DNA from: JACRDG01 sp963760985
Lineage (GTDB): Bacteria; Desulfobacterota; Desulfomonilia; Desulfomonilales; Desulfomonilaceae
DNA length: 64,000 bases
Assembly: GCA_963760985.1 (NCBI GenBank)
Contig: CAVXFM010000002.1
Coordinates: 1-64,000 of the forward strand
Reading direction: 5' to 3'
A program made the position numbers and the translations under genes. Positions 19,104 through 28,028 of the stretch are shown here, in pieces. The first letter of the stretch is position 1. The number at the start of each line of letters is the position of its first letter. A model generated the notes under the pieces. The model had not been told where the DNA came from. It saw only the letters and a list, made by a program, of their open reading frames with translations, and made no database searches.

Positions 19104-20515
19104 TTGACGATGACGCGCAGTTGAGAAACAGTTTTGAGAAGCTTCTTACGCTGGAAGGACATGCCGTACGCACGGCAGCCACCGGCGAAAGCGGGCTCGA
19201 ATCAGTGCGCAAGTCGCTGCCGGACCTGGTGATCATGGATGTCCGCCTCCCCGGCATGGATGGACTCCAGACGTTTCAGGCCATCCACCAGATAGAGCCC
19301 AAGCTTCCTGTCATTATCATGACCGCGTTCGGCACCACTGACACGGCTATCGAGGCGACCAAGCTCGGGGCCTTCGACTATGTGCTCAAGCCGTTCGACA
19401 TTCCTGAGATGCTCTCCTTGATCGAAAAGGCCCTTGAGGCTGGCCGCTTTATGCGTGCCCGTGTGGAGATAGACACCATCCCCGACGATTTCTCCGCGGT
19501 GGCTTTGTGTGGCCAGAGTAAGGCCATGCAGGAAGTGTACAAGGCCATAGGTCGGGTTGCTTCCACTGACGCCACGGTGTTGATCCGCGGAGAGTCAGGG
19601 ACCGGCAAAGAATTGGTGGCGAGGGCCATTTATCACCACAGCGTGCGATCGGAAAAACCCTTTCTGGTGATCAACTGCGTGGCCATTCCCGAGACATTGC
19701 TTGAAAGCGAGCTGTTCGGGTACGAAAAAGGAGCCTTCACCGGCGCGTCCACGCGAAAAGTGGGAAAGATAGAACAGGCGAATCGCGGCACCGCTTTTCT
19801 CGACGAGATTGGAGATATGCCGTTCAGCATCCAGGCAAAAATCTTGCGTCTGCTTCAGGAGCGGAGCATCGAGCGATTGGGAGGCAGGTCTCCCATTCCT
19901 GTAGATGTGCGCGTCATTGCAGCAACAAACCGCGATTTGGAGGCTGCTTTGGTTGAAGGCAGATTCCGTGAAGATCTGTACTATCGGCTCAAGGTGGTGA
20001 CCATCACCCTTCCGCCCTTACGGAAACGCGCGGACGACATTCCTTTATTGGCTGACTACTTTCTCAAGAAGTTCGCGGGCGAAATGCGCTATGACTGTCC
20101 CGGATTGACGGAAGAAGCCAAGTCCATCATGAAGAACTATTTCTGGCCCGGCAATGTCCGTGAGCTTGCCAACACGGTGCAAAAGTCCCTTATTTTCAGC
20201 CGCGGAGCCCCCATTAGCGCTGATGAGGTATCTCTCGCCATCCGTGGAGACAGGGGGGAATCGGATGGGACCCGGTATAGTGAAGAGGAGTCGGTACACC
20301 AGTGGGTGAGCCGCGCACTGGCGTCGGGCAGCGGAGACAAGGTTTTTGTGGACCTCATGGACAGATTCGCGGGCATTCTTGTCGCGGAAGCACTCAATAT
20401 TACTGCAGGGAATCGATCGCAGGCCGCGCGATTACTGGGCTTGTCGCGACCGACCCTTCTCGCGAAAATTGAGAAATACGGTATCAAGATCCGGACCGCG
20501 GTGAAGAGTGAGTGA
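19085..20515 (+). CDS. NtrC-family sigma-54-dependent response regulator
   Basis: A 476-residue activator with three domains. The receiver (1-120) has acidic pocket DDD and phosphorylatable D in VIMDVRLPGMDG. The AAA+ domain (about 140-375) has Walker A GESGTGKE, the sigma-54-contacting GAFTGA loop, and Walker B FLDEIGD. The C-terminal Fis-type helix-turn-helix (about 430-470) is NRSQAARLLGLSRPTLLAKI. It starts with TTG 19085, 19 bases inside the kinase gene and after GGGAGG, so the two are co-translated. Such activators act at -24/-12 promoters; the only near-perfect one found in this window is at 27112, downstream of the efflux genes. Targets are therefore inferred. Confidence 0.93.
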   Translation: MGTVLIVDDDAQLRNSFEKLLTLEGHAVRTAATGESGLESVRKSLPDLVIMDVRLPGMDGLQTFQAIHQIEPKLPVIIMTAFGTTDTAIEATKLGAFDYVLKPFDIPEMLSLIEKALEAGRFMRARVEIDTIPDDFSAVALCGQSKAMQEVYKAIGRVASTDATVLIRGESGTGKELVARAIYHHSVRSEKPFLVINCVAIPETLLESELFGYEKGAFTGASTRKVGKIEQANRGTAFLDEIGDMPFSIQAKILRLLQERSIERLGGRSPIPVDVRVIAATNRDLEAALVEGRFREDLYYRLKVVTITLPPLRKRADDIPLLADYFLKKFAGEMRYDCPGLTEEAKSIMKNYFWPGNVRELANTVQKSLIFSRGAPISADEVSLAIRGDRGESDGTRYSEEESVHQWVSRALASGSGDKVFVDLMDRFAGILVAEALNITAGNRSQAARLLGLSRPTLLAKIEKYGIKIRTAVKSE

Positions 20516-20557
20516 CTACGTGTACGGAGCGTCGGTAGAGGTATTTCCTGCCGCGGC

Positions 20558-20586
20558 TTGACACTGATCGTACGAAAGACTATGGT
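20558..20586 (+). promoter_or_regulatory. Putative sigma-70 promoter before the efflux cluster
   Basis: TTGACA (20558-20563), a 17-base spacer, then TATGGT (20581-20586), a good vegetative-type match. It lies about 50 nt before the Cys/His-rich exported protein and could serve that gene and the efflux pair. Confidence 0.5.
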
Positions 20587-20638
20587 CCTGAATATGAAGC
20601 CGAAAGCGGCGAGAACATTGTTCACGTGAAAAGGCCCA

Positions 20639-21094
20639 ATGCCTGCTCTGAATAAACCTCGGATCCGATTGATTGCCGTGTATATCACGTTGGTGTTCTA
20701 CGTAGCAGCCACCGGTTCGGGATTTGCAGTGAGCCGTTATTGCTGTGCGAACCATTCACACCTGGAGCGGCAAGCGGATTCCCCTTCCTTGAATCGCTGT
20801 TGCATGCATGACGACGGCCAAGCTGCCGCGCACCCTGATTCGCATGAGCATTCCCTTCTCCGCACTAAGACAGGTTGCTGTTGTTTCGGCTTGTTTCGTG
20901 TGGAGCGCCATTTCGAGGAACACGCGACCCGAGGCCCACGGCCCAGTACCGAACCCCTTGGCTCCACCTTTGTGATTTGCAGTGGATCTCTGGTAGCACA
21001 CCCAATCAGCGGTGATCTCCACGCGGGCCAGACCTTCGACCTGACTTGCACTCCAGTGGCTGCCTCGCCACGTGCAATGCCTCTCCTGATTTAG
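20639..21094 (+). CDS. Small exported Cys/His-rich protein at the metal-efflux locus
   Basis: A 151-residue protein, family not recognised. An N-terminal hydrophobic segment (about residues 10-30, IAVYITLVFYVAATGSGFAV) reads as a signal peptide or anchor. It is followed by clustered potential metal ligands: YCCANHSH, CCMHDDG, HPDSHEHS and GCCC. This pattern, and the position between a sensor-regulator pair and RND efflux genes, suggests a periplasmic metal-binding or sensing accessory protein. It is preceded by a good sigma-70-like promoter. The ribosome site (AAAAGG) is modest. Inference from composition and neighbours only. Confidence 0.6.
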   Translation: MPALNKPRIRLIAVYITLVFYVAATGSGFAVSRYCCANHSHLERQADSPSLNRCCMHDDGQAAAHPDSHEHSLLRTKTGCCCFGLFRVERHFEEHATRGPRPSTEPLGSTFVICSGSLVAHPISGDLHAGQTFDLTCTPVAASPRAMPLLI

Positions 21095-21255
21095 ACTCCC
21101 CCTTTTTTTCTCCGAATTACCCTTTGAACCGTGCAACGCGCGCTCTTGTGGCTAGTGGCGCGGCATGACATCGCGTCTGCCCGGACAAGGGGGAATGTTG
21201 CTTATATCAGTTGCTAAAAGTTCCAACCGAATGGCTCGTGCCCTGGAAAGGCGGC

Positions 21256-21317
21256 GGGAGGTCCCCTGAACGAAGATTCGACGGCTCCGCGTCGCTCGCA
21301 GTGAAGCAGGACTTCCC
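21256..21317 (+). repeat. Family E hairpin repeat, copy 2
   Basis: GGGAGGTCCCC at the left and GGACTTCCC at the right frame an inner GACGG/CGTCG hairpin with CGAAG and GAAGCAGGA. It is matched by 9433-9492 in the opposite orientation. Confidence 0.65.
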
Positions 21318-21380
21318 GATGCCCAAGGAGAATCAGACGGACAAGTCTTTCGGCAACGACAATACACTTGTGAAAGACCG

Positions 21381-21525
21381 ATACCGGATGCGCTTTCAAA
21401 CCAGTAAGACCGTAGGCTGAGGGCCTCCTAAGCGAAGTGATGAGACGGCTTAGCGTCGTCCGTACCGCAGGAGAGCTCCAGCCTGCAGCGTCCACTCAGT
21501 TATATATGCAAAACCGAATCGGTAT
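21381..21525 (+). repeat. Family A dispersed palindromic repeat, copy 3
   Basis: Left end ATACCGGATGCGC, right end CGAATCGGTAT. The core has GGCCTCCT...AGGAGAGC arms and a GACGGC...CGTC inner hairpin. It lies directly before the efflux adaptor's ribosome site, so it would be in that gene's 5' untranslated region. Confidence 0.82.
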
Positions 21526-21543
21526 GAGAGAGAGGTTCAGCCT

Positions 21544-23367
21544 ATGAATCGCAGAGAATACATGGGAATCGGGGTCGTGTTGCTCATCGGCGCAGTGCTG
21601 GGGTTGCTCATCACGTTTTCCGAGCAAAAGCCTTCGGCCTCCGATGATCACGGGCACGCCCACGACAGCCACGGCCACGGGAGCCACCAACCCAAGGAGC
21701 ACGCGCACGGCGGACACGCGGACAAAGCCAACGCCCCGACAGTGGCCAACCGCGACAGTCATGGCGACAAATCCGTACCCAAGGACGATCACGACCGCCC
21801 GTCCCCGGCAGTCAGCACCGAAAGCCACAGTGGACACGATCATAGGCATGGACCGCACGACAAAACCGAACTGACCGGTATGGAGAAGCACGAGCCTCCA
21901 TTGAAAACAGCCTATGCTGCCGTACAAGCGAAGGACCATCCTGAACTTCACGAAAACGCGGTACACGACGACCACGATCACGCAGAGCACGCGCACGAGT
22001 CCGCCGCGGGACCTCACGGAGGCAAAATCCTCAATCAGGGGGAGTTCCGGCTGGAAGTCACCATCTACGAAGAGGGAGTGCCGCCCCAATTCCGTGTCTA
22101 TTGCTACGATCACGAGACCCCTGTGGACCCCGCGGAGGTAAAGCTCAGCATGCGGTTGCGCAGGCCCGGCGGCATCGTCAATCCCTTCCACTTTCAACCT
22201 GAAGCCGGTTATTTGCGCGGGGACAAGGAAGTGGGGGAGCCGCATTCCTTTACGGTGAGTTTGACTGCAGAATGGCGAGGCAACACGTACACGTGGGAAT
22301 ACGCGGAAGTGGACGGACAGGTGGAACTGAGCCCCGACGCGGCCCGTGCTGCGGGAATCGAGATCCTCACTGCGGGGCCCCAACGTGTGGGAGCAGTGTT
22401 TGAATTGCCCGCGGAGGTTTCCTTCAATGCTGACCTGGTTGCGCATGTGGTACCGCGTGTCGCGGGAGTCATCTCGGAATCCCTCAAGAACCTCGGGGAC
22501 CCGGTCAAAAAGGGTGAATTGATCGCGGTCATAGAAAGCCGGGAAATGGCCGAGTCAAAGAGCAGGTATCTGGTGTTTCTGAAAAGGGAAGAGCTGGCAC
22601 GCACTGTCTTTGAGCGTACGGAAAGCCTCTGGAGAAAGAATGTTACCCCTGAACAGGCGTATCTCAACGATAAGAAAGCCGTGGAAGAAGCCAAGATCGA
22701 AACCATGGCCGCGGCCCAAAAGCTCATGGCACTGGGACTTGACGAGAAACACATCCAAACCCTCGCGCACGCTCCTGGCGGGCCGCTGAACCGATACGAG
22801 CTTGCCGCGCCTTTTGACGGGGTCGTGGTCAAGAAGCACATGGCGATCGGCGAATGGGTTACGGAGAACCGGGACCTCATGGTGCTCGCGGATCTCTCCA
22901 CCGTGTGGGTAGAGATCATCGTGTACGTCAAGGATTTGGACATGATCCGCGTCGGCCAGCAAGCAACGGTGAAATCCGACGCTGCTGGATTGGAGGCCAC
23001 GGGTGTGGTCTCGTATGTGGGCCCGTTGGTCGGCGAAGAAACCCGCACCGCGTGAGCCCGGGTCGTGATACCGAATCCTGACGGACGCTGGCGACCCGGT
23101 CTTTTCGTCACCGTGAAACTCGCAGAAAAGAAAGTCGATGTGCCCGTCGCAGTGCGCAAAGACGCAATTCAAATGCTCGGAGATTGGTCTGTGGTGTTTG
23201 TTCGCGGTCAGGGCAGGTTCGAGCCGCGACCGCTCCAGTTGGGGCGTCGTAACGGTGAGTTCGTGGAAGTGGTCAAAGGCTTGTCCGCGGGCGAGCAATA
23301 CGCGGGCCGGAACAGTTTTCTGCTCAAGTCACAGTTGGGAATCGGAGGCCTTTCCCACTCCCATTGA
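21544..23367 (+). CDS. RND metal-efflux periplasmic adaptor (CzcB-type) with in-frame TGA
   Basis: Periplasmic membrane-fusion protein of a heavy-metal RND pump. An N-terminal membrane anchor (residues 7-26, YMGIGVVLLIGAVLGLLITF) precedes a very His/Asp-rich stretch to about residue 150, likely metal-binding. Next comes a CzcB-type HGGKILNQGEFRLEVTI domain, then the hairpin/lipoyl core. The reading frame is interrupted by one TGA at 23053-23055 after GEETRTA. The same frame then continues with VVIPNPDGRWRPGLFVTVKL, a conserved adaptor block, to 23367. A C-to-T change in a CGA arginine codon would explain it (real nonsense mutation or error). Corrected length is about 608 residues. The pump gene follows 112 bases downstream. 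Confidence 0.85.
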
Positions 23368-23479
23368 CGCAACCGCGCGCATACGAGTGAGTCTCGTCAG
23401 GCCAGGGCTTTAGCCACACGGCTGCATGGGGCAGCGGCAGCGAAGCCTGCCATGCGAGGAGGGCTCGCAGAGGAATATC

Positions 23480-26400
23480 ATGCTGGAACGCATTCTGAAA
23501 TTCTCGATCGATCATCGCTGGGTCGTGGTCATACTCACCGCGGTAGCCGCGGCCATCGGCGTGTACAGTTACGGCCACCTTACCATCGACGCAGTGCCGG
23601 ACATCACCAACGTACAGGTGCAGGTATGCACGGAAGCCAAAGGGTTTTCGCCGTTGGAGGTGGAGCAAAGGATCACCTTCCCCATAGAAACGGCCCTGGC
23701 GGGACTTCCAGGGCTCGTGAAGACCCGCTCGAATTCTCATTACGGGATTTCCCAGGTCACCGTGATTTTCGAAGATGGCACGGACATTTACTTTGCCCGG
23801 CAGTTGGTGAACGAACGGATTCAGAACGTGAAGAGTGAGCTTCCCCCGGGCATAGAGCCGGCCATGGGACCGATTGCTACCGGGCTCGGCGAAATCTACA
23901 TGTGGACCGTGGAAGCCAAGCCGGATGCGAAGAAGCCCGATGGGACCCCGTACACCCTCACTGACCTGCGTACCATTCAGGACTGGATCATCCGCCCTCA
24001 ATTGCGCAACGTCAAAGGCGTGACCGAGGTGAATGCCATCGGCGGATACGAGAAACAGTTTCATGTGACTCCCGACCCACAAAAACTCATCGCCCACGGT
24101 CTTACGTTTCGGGACGTCATGACCGCGCTCTCAGGCAACAACGCCAATGCAGGAGCCGGGTACATCGAGCGAAACGGTGAGCAGTACTTGGTGAGAGCGC
24201 CTGGCCAGGTGGCAGATCTTGAAGATATTCGCCAGATCATTGTGGGCAATTTCCGCGGCGTGCCGATTCATGTGCACGACGTCGCGGAAGTGCATCTCGG
24301 TAAGGAACTTCGCACCGGCGCGGCCACGGAGAACAGCGCAGAGGTGGTCCTGGGAACGGTATTCATGCTCATGGGGGAGAACAGCCGCATCGTGTCTCAA
24401 CGAGTTGCAGACAAATTGAAGGAAATAAACCGATCTCTCCCGCAAGGAGTGTTTACCAAGACGGTGTACAGCCGTACCAGCCTGGTGGACAAGACCATTC
24501 GCACGGTCAGGGAAAACCTTGCGCAAGGTGCGCTCCTGGTGATTGTGATTCTCTTCCTCTTTTTGGGGAACATTCGTGCAGCGCTCATTACTGCCGCGGT
24601 GATACCGCTGTCCATGTTGATGACCATCACCGGAATGGTGACCAACAAACTGAGCGCCAACCTGATGAGCCTCGGAGCCCTGGATTTCGGGATCATTGTG
24701 GACGGCACCGTGGTCATTGTGGAGAATTGCGCGCGAAGTCTGGCCTGGGAGCAGCGGCGCCTGGGACGGCTCCTCTCGAGCGCGGAACGCCTGGAAATTA
24801 TTCGGCACGCGGCAGTTGAGGTGAGAAAGCCGATGTTGTTCGGCGAATTGATCATCATGATCGTGTACTTGCCGATCTTGACCCTGACAGGCGTGGAAGG
24901 GAAAACCTTCACCCCCATGGCCATGACCGTCATTATGGCCCTGGCTGCGGCCTTGACTCTCTCCGTGACTTTCGTGCCGGCTGCGGTGGCCCTGTTCCTC
25001 TCAGGACGCTCTGCACCCAAAGAAAATCTCCCGACCCAATGGGCCAAAAAGATCTATATCCCTCTGCTGAGACACGCGTTGCAAAATCGTTCCTTGGTGA
25101 TCGCCACCGCAGTGGTACTGATCGTTTTGGGAATGTTGCTTGCCAACCGCATGGGGAGCGAGTTCATCCCCAGTCTCGATGAGGGGGATGTCGCGGTGCA
25201 TACCATGAGTATACCCGGCACCGGGTTGGCGCAGTCCATTGAGATTCAGACCATTGTGGAAAAAATGCTCAAAGACGGTTTTCCTCAAGTCGAAACGGTG
25301 TTCACCCGGATCGGGACGTCCGAAATTGCGACCGAACCCCATCCGCCCAGCGTCACGGAAAACGTCGTCGTTCTCAAACCGAGATCGCAGTGGCCGGACC
25401 CGAAAATGCCGAAAGCGGAGCTTGTCCGCCAGATGGAACGCGCGGTGAGTAAAATCCCCGGCATTAACTATGAATTTAGCCAACCGATTCGCATGCGCTT
25501 CAATCATCTCTTGGCAGGCGTGCGCAGTGATGTCGCGGTAAAGACTTTCGGGGATGACATGACGGTACTCCTCGACAAAAGCGAGGAAATCGCCGAGGTG
25601 TTGAAGCAGATCCGTGGAGCCTCTGCGGTCAAGGTCGAACAAGTGACCGGACTGCCTGTGCTCACCATTAAGACCAACCGCAGAGACATGGCGCGTTACG
25701 GGCTCAATGTGTCGGACGTGCAGGAAATCATCGAAATAGCCATTGCAGGCAAGACCGCGGGGCAGGTCTTCGAAGGAGACCGCCGTTTTGACCTGAAGGT
25801 ACGGCTTCCTGAAAGGCTGCGCGAAGACGTGGAGGCCATCAAACGCCTCCCGGTCCCTTTGCCCCGTCGCGACGCCACCGCTCAGGGTGAGTCTATGTCC
25901 GTGGCGTTTGCGGAAGACGTCCGGCACCGTTCGTTTATCACTCTGGGTTCGGTCGCGGATTTCGTGGTCGCTCCCGGTCCCAACCAGATCAGCAGGGAAG
26001 ACGGCAAGCGACGTGTGGTGGTCACGGCCAATGTGAGAGGCCGCGACATGGGCTCGTTCGTGCAGGAGGCTGAGAAAGCCATTCAAGAAAAGGTTGCCCT
26101 GCCTCCGGGCTATTGGACCACGTGGGGCGGTGAGTTTGAACAACTCATTTCTGCCGCGTGTCGGTTGCAGCTCGTGGTCCCTGTCGCGCTCTTCCTCATA
26201 TTTGCCTTGTTGTTCGCCGCGTTCGGCTCGGTCAAGTCTGCGCTCTTGGTCTTCACAGGGGTCCCGTTTGCGCTGACTGGCGGCGTGCTTGCGCTCTGGC
26301 TCAGAGACATTCCCCTGTCCATTTCGGCCGGCGTGGGCTTCATTGCCCTGTCCGGGGTGGCGGTGCTCAACGGACTGGTGATGATCACTTTCATCAACAG

Positions 26401-26665
26401 GCTTCGTGAGGAAGGCAAGCCCTCGGATGACGCGATCCTGCAAGGAGCGGTCACCCGGTTGAGACCTGTGCTGATGACCGCGCTTGTGGCTTCTTTCGGA
26501 TTTATCCCCATGGCTCTGGCTACCGGCACGGGCGCTGAAGTCCAGAAACCGCTCGCTACCGTGGTAATCGGCGGACTGGTGTCAAGCACGCTGCTCACCC
26601 TCTTTGTGCTTCCCGTGCTGTACAGAATCCTGGATCGCAAAAATCAAATGGAACGCATCTCTTAG
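23480..26665 (+). CDS. Heavy-metal RND efflux pump (CzcA-type)
   Basis: Inner-membrane proton-driven exporter of 1061 residues, the usual size. The transmembrane-4 signature reads LDFGIIVDGTVVIVENCARS. This DFG-x3-DG...VEN pattern is the divalent-cation (Co/Zn/Cd/Ni) class rather than the Cu/Ag class; threonine replaces the usual alanine after DG. ILKFSIDHRWVVVILT is the first helix, and a second set of helices (about residues 880-1040) repeats the RND half. ATG 23480 is preferred over the earlier in-frame ATG because it has AGAGGA upstream and gives the family-typical MLERILKFS. No outer-membrane CzcC factor lies in the window, so a partner elsewhere is needed. Confidence 0.92.
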   Translation: MLERILKFSIDHRWVVVILTAVAAAIGVYSYGHLTIDAVPDITNVQVQVCTEAKGFSPLEVEQRITFPIETALAGLPGLVKTRSNSHYGISQVTVIFEDGTDIYFARQLVNERIQNVKSELPPGIEPAMGPIATGLGEIYMWTVEAKPDAKKPDGTPYTLTDLRTIQDWIIRPQLRNVKGVTEVNAIGGYEKQFHVTPDPQKLIAHGLTFRDVMTALSGNNANAGAGYIERNGEQYLVRAPGQVADLEDIRQIIVGNFRGVPIHVHDVAEVHLGKELRTGAATENSAEVVLGTVFMLMGENSRIVSQRVADKLKEINRSLPQGVFTKTVYSRTSLVDKTIRTVRENLAQGALLVIVILFLFLGNIRAALITAAVIPLSMLMTITGMVTNKLSANLMSLGALDFGIIVDGTVVIVENCARSLAWEQRRLGRLLSSAERLEIIRHAAVEVRKPMLFGELIIMIVYLPILTLTGVEGKTFTPMAMTVIMALAAALTLSVTFVPAAVALFLSGRSAPKENLPTQWAKKIYIPLLRHALQNRSLVIATAVVLIVLGMLLANRMGSEFIPSLDEGDVAVHTMSIPGTGLAQSIEIQTIVEKMLKDGFPQVETVFTRIGTSEIATEPHPPSVTENVVVLKPRSQWPDPKMPKAELVRQMERAVSKIPGINYEFSQPIRMRFNHLLAGVRSDVAVKTFGDDMTVLLDKSEEIAEVLKQIRGASAVKVEQVTGLPVLTIKTNRRDMARYGLNVSDVQEIIEIAIAGKTAGQVFEGDRRFDLKVRLPERLREDVEAIKRLPVPLPRRDATAQGESMSVAFAEDVRHRSFITLGSVADFVVAPGPNQISREDGKRRVVVTANVRGRDMGSFVQEAEKAIQEKVALPPGYWTTWGGEFEQLISAACRLQLVVPVALFLIFALLFAAFGSVKSALLVFTGVPFALTGGVLALWLRDIPLSISAGVGFIALSGVAVLNGLVMITFINRLREEGKPSDDAILQGAVTRLRPVLMTALVASFGFIPMALATGTGAEVQKPLATVVIGGLVSSTLLTLFVLPVLYRILDRKNQMERIS

Positions 26666-26728
26666 GTGCTTTGAATCGTGTGCGGTCGTGTACGTGAGAC
26701 GCCGCGACCAATCACACCGTTTCGCTTC

Positions 26729-26893
26729 TATGAAAATGCATTTTTGGGGGAAGGCCCTTCTTGAAAGAAGGGCCTTCCCCCAAACCCCCATCCCCAGGAA
26801 CTTCAAGAACTTGCCAGCTCCCGCTGGTCGCTGGACAGGGTGCCATTTTCATGGTTCGTTGTGACACTCCAGGTCATGGGAGTTCAATTTATA
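26729..26893 (+). repeat. Family C repeat, copy 1
   Basis: About 165 bp, nearly identical to 46744-46907 in reverse orientation. It contains a perfect 17-bp stem, GGGGGAAGGCCCTTCTT with its complement, around a two-base loop (26746-26781). The next pair outward is T-A here (26745 with 26782) but C-G in copy 2: a compensatory change. The stem is followed by a conserved tail with CCAGCTCCCGCTGG (inner hairpin) and GGTGCCATTTTCAT. Confidence 0.88.
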
Positions 26894-27016
26894 ACGTGGG
26901 GCCGCTTCCGGCGTGTCCGGCAGTAGCTTTCCGCTTGGGGCCACCGCGGGCAACAGAGACGAGACGTTACCTGGTCAACCTTTTACACCCTGTAAAATAA
27001 CCTGACACTCTCATAC

Positions 27017-27055
27017 GTGCCCTGTCGAGTCCTGCTTCGCGGCTCGACAGGGCAC
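27017..27055 (+). other. Perfect 13-bp hairpin
   Basis: GTGCCCTGTCGAG and CTCGACAGGGCAC pair perfectly around a 13-base loop containing TCCTGCTTCGC, a string also found in family E. It is followed by AAAAAA rather than a T-run, so it is not a standard plus-strand terminator. It may stop or protect the upstream efflux transcript. Confidence 0.6.
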
Positions 27056-27111
27056 AAAAAACTCTACGCGGTTTAGCGGTTGAGGCTTTCCCGGATCCAA
27101 GCGGGAAAACT

Positions 27112-27126
27112 TGGCACAACAATTGC
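27112..27126 (+). promoter_or_regulatory. Sigma-54 (-24/-12) promoter for the PhoU-like gene
   Basis: TGGCAC (27112-27117), five bases, then TTGC (27123-27126): an essentially perfect match to the sigma-54 consensus with correct spacing. It lies about 195 bases before ATG 27321, leaving space for a long leader. The NtrC-type regulator at 19085 is the nearest candidate activator (inference). Confidence 0.75.
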
Positions 27127-27320
27127 TTATCAATTACGTGGGCAGCCATCCACACCGGCCACGGGCGTTCACAGGGAACGACCGCGATGGCTGACGCCTT
27201 CTTCGCCAATCCGACGAACGTCTGAATGACGCGAAAGCGCAGTCATTTCCGACAAGAATTTGGGCAGTGGTGTAACGCAAACGCCGAGATTCCCGTTCAC
27301 GCATACAGGAGGTGCGCGCC

Positions 27321-28028
27321 ATGAAGGACAAATCATATTTCTTCAATCCATTCCGCATGTTGAGCCCAAAGCTTAACGCCGAAGCCTTCAAGATGGAAGA
27401 ACTTCACAAGGAGCCGGTCTCCAAGGCGCTTACGCTGGAAGAAGGACTTCTGACCATGGTGAGCAAGCTGATTGAAATGACCCGCTTGCTTTCCAAAGCT
27501 GTGGTAAGCGGATCCGCTTCACAGATGGATCGGTGCGAGGCTCTGGCGAATGAAGTGGACGAGCAAGAAAACATCCTGACCAAAAGCCTTGTAAGCGCGG
27601 ATGTGGACAAAGAGCTTCTCAAGGGTGTAATCCGTTTTCCGTACCGGCTCGAGCGCATGGGAGACATGCTTGAGAGCATACTCCGATGCTGCCGTATCAA
27701 AGAGAGGCGCGGCATTCCATTCAGCGACAAAGCCCACGTGGAACTGGATGAACTGTTCGCGGCCTTTATGGATATCCTGGTCAATCTCCGCGACGCGTTT
27801 AAGACCCCGAATAAGGTGCTGCTTGAGGCAATCGTAGCTGATTCGCTCAAACTGAGAAACAGGTTGAACGACTTCAAGCTCGCTCACTGGGCACGTCTGG
27901 AGGCGGGGATTTGCCACGTGGAAGCGTCTTCCATTTATCGGGACATACTGGATTCTTCCAAGCTCGCATGCGAATACGTGGAAAAGATGTGTGAAACCTT
28001 GCTGGAACTGGACCGGAGCGCTCCGTAA
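27321..28028 (+). CDS. PhoU-like helical protein
   Basis: A 235-residue all-helical cytoplasmic protein resembling PhoU domains, such as those fused to Na/phosphate cotransporters. Visible features are paired helical segments (LTMVSKLIEMTRLLSKAVVS; then LANEVDEQENILTKSLVSA) and a RFPYRLERMGDMLESILRCC stretch that matches the PhoU core (usually R-x-x-ERIGD). ATG 27321 follows AGGAGG at about 8 nt. It is the only gene in the window with a clear sigma-54 promoter upstream, so it is probably switched on under a specific condition. No phosphate transporter adjoins; stress genes follow. Exact role is unknown. Confidence 0.75.
   Translation: MKDKSYFFNPFRMLSPKLNAEAFKMEELHKEPVSKALTLEEGLLTMVSKLIEMTRLLSKAVVSGSASQMDRCEALANEVDEQENILTKSLVSADVDKELLKGVIRFPYRLERMGDMLESILRCCRIKERRGIPFSDKAHVELDELFAAFMDILVNLRDAFKTPNKVLLEAIVADSLKLRNRLNDFKLAHWARLEAGICHVEASSIYRDILDSSKLACEYVEKMCETLLELDRSAP

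Larger units (their letters stand above)
21095..21543. other. Repeat-filled intergenic region upstream of the efflux adaptor gene
   Basis: About 450 bases with no gene. It contains a family E hairpin (21256-21317) and, 64 bases on, a full family A element (21381-21525) whose right end lies 18 bases before the adaptor start. The ribosome site (AGAGAGG) for the adaptor lies just beyond the element. Confidence 0.6.
26666..27320. other. Intergenic region with repeat, hairpin and sigma-54 promoter
   Basis: About 650 bases without a gene, between the RND pump and the PhoU-like gene. It holds a family C repeat (26729-26893), a perfect 13-bp hairpin (27017-27055) and a consensus -24/-12 promoter (27112-27126). 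Confidence 0.7.

Noticed and set aside
23053..23055. TGA read as selenocysteine in the CzcB-type adaptor
   Set aside because: Relatives have no Sec or Cys there, adaptors are not selenoproteins, and no obvious SECIS stem follows.
25001..26443. A 480-codon open frame on the minus strand opposite the RND pump gene
   Set aside because: It is the antisense of a strongly conserved pump; its composition is Arg/His-rich and it has no recognisable domain or ribosome site.
27017..27055. Intrinsic terminator for the RND pump
   Set aside because: The 13-bp hairpin is strong but is followed by A, not T, on the plus strand; recorded as a hairpin only.
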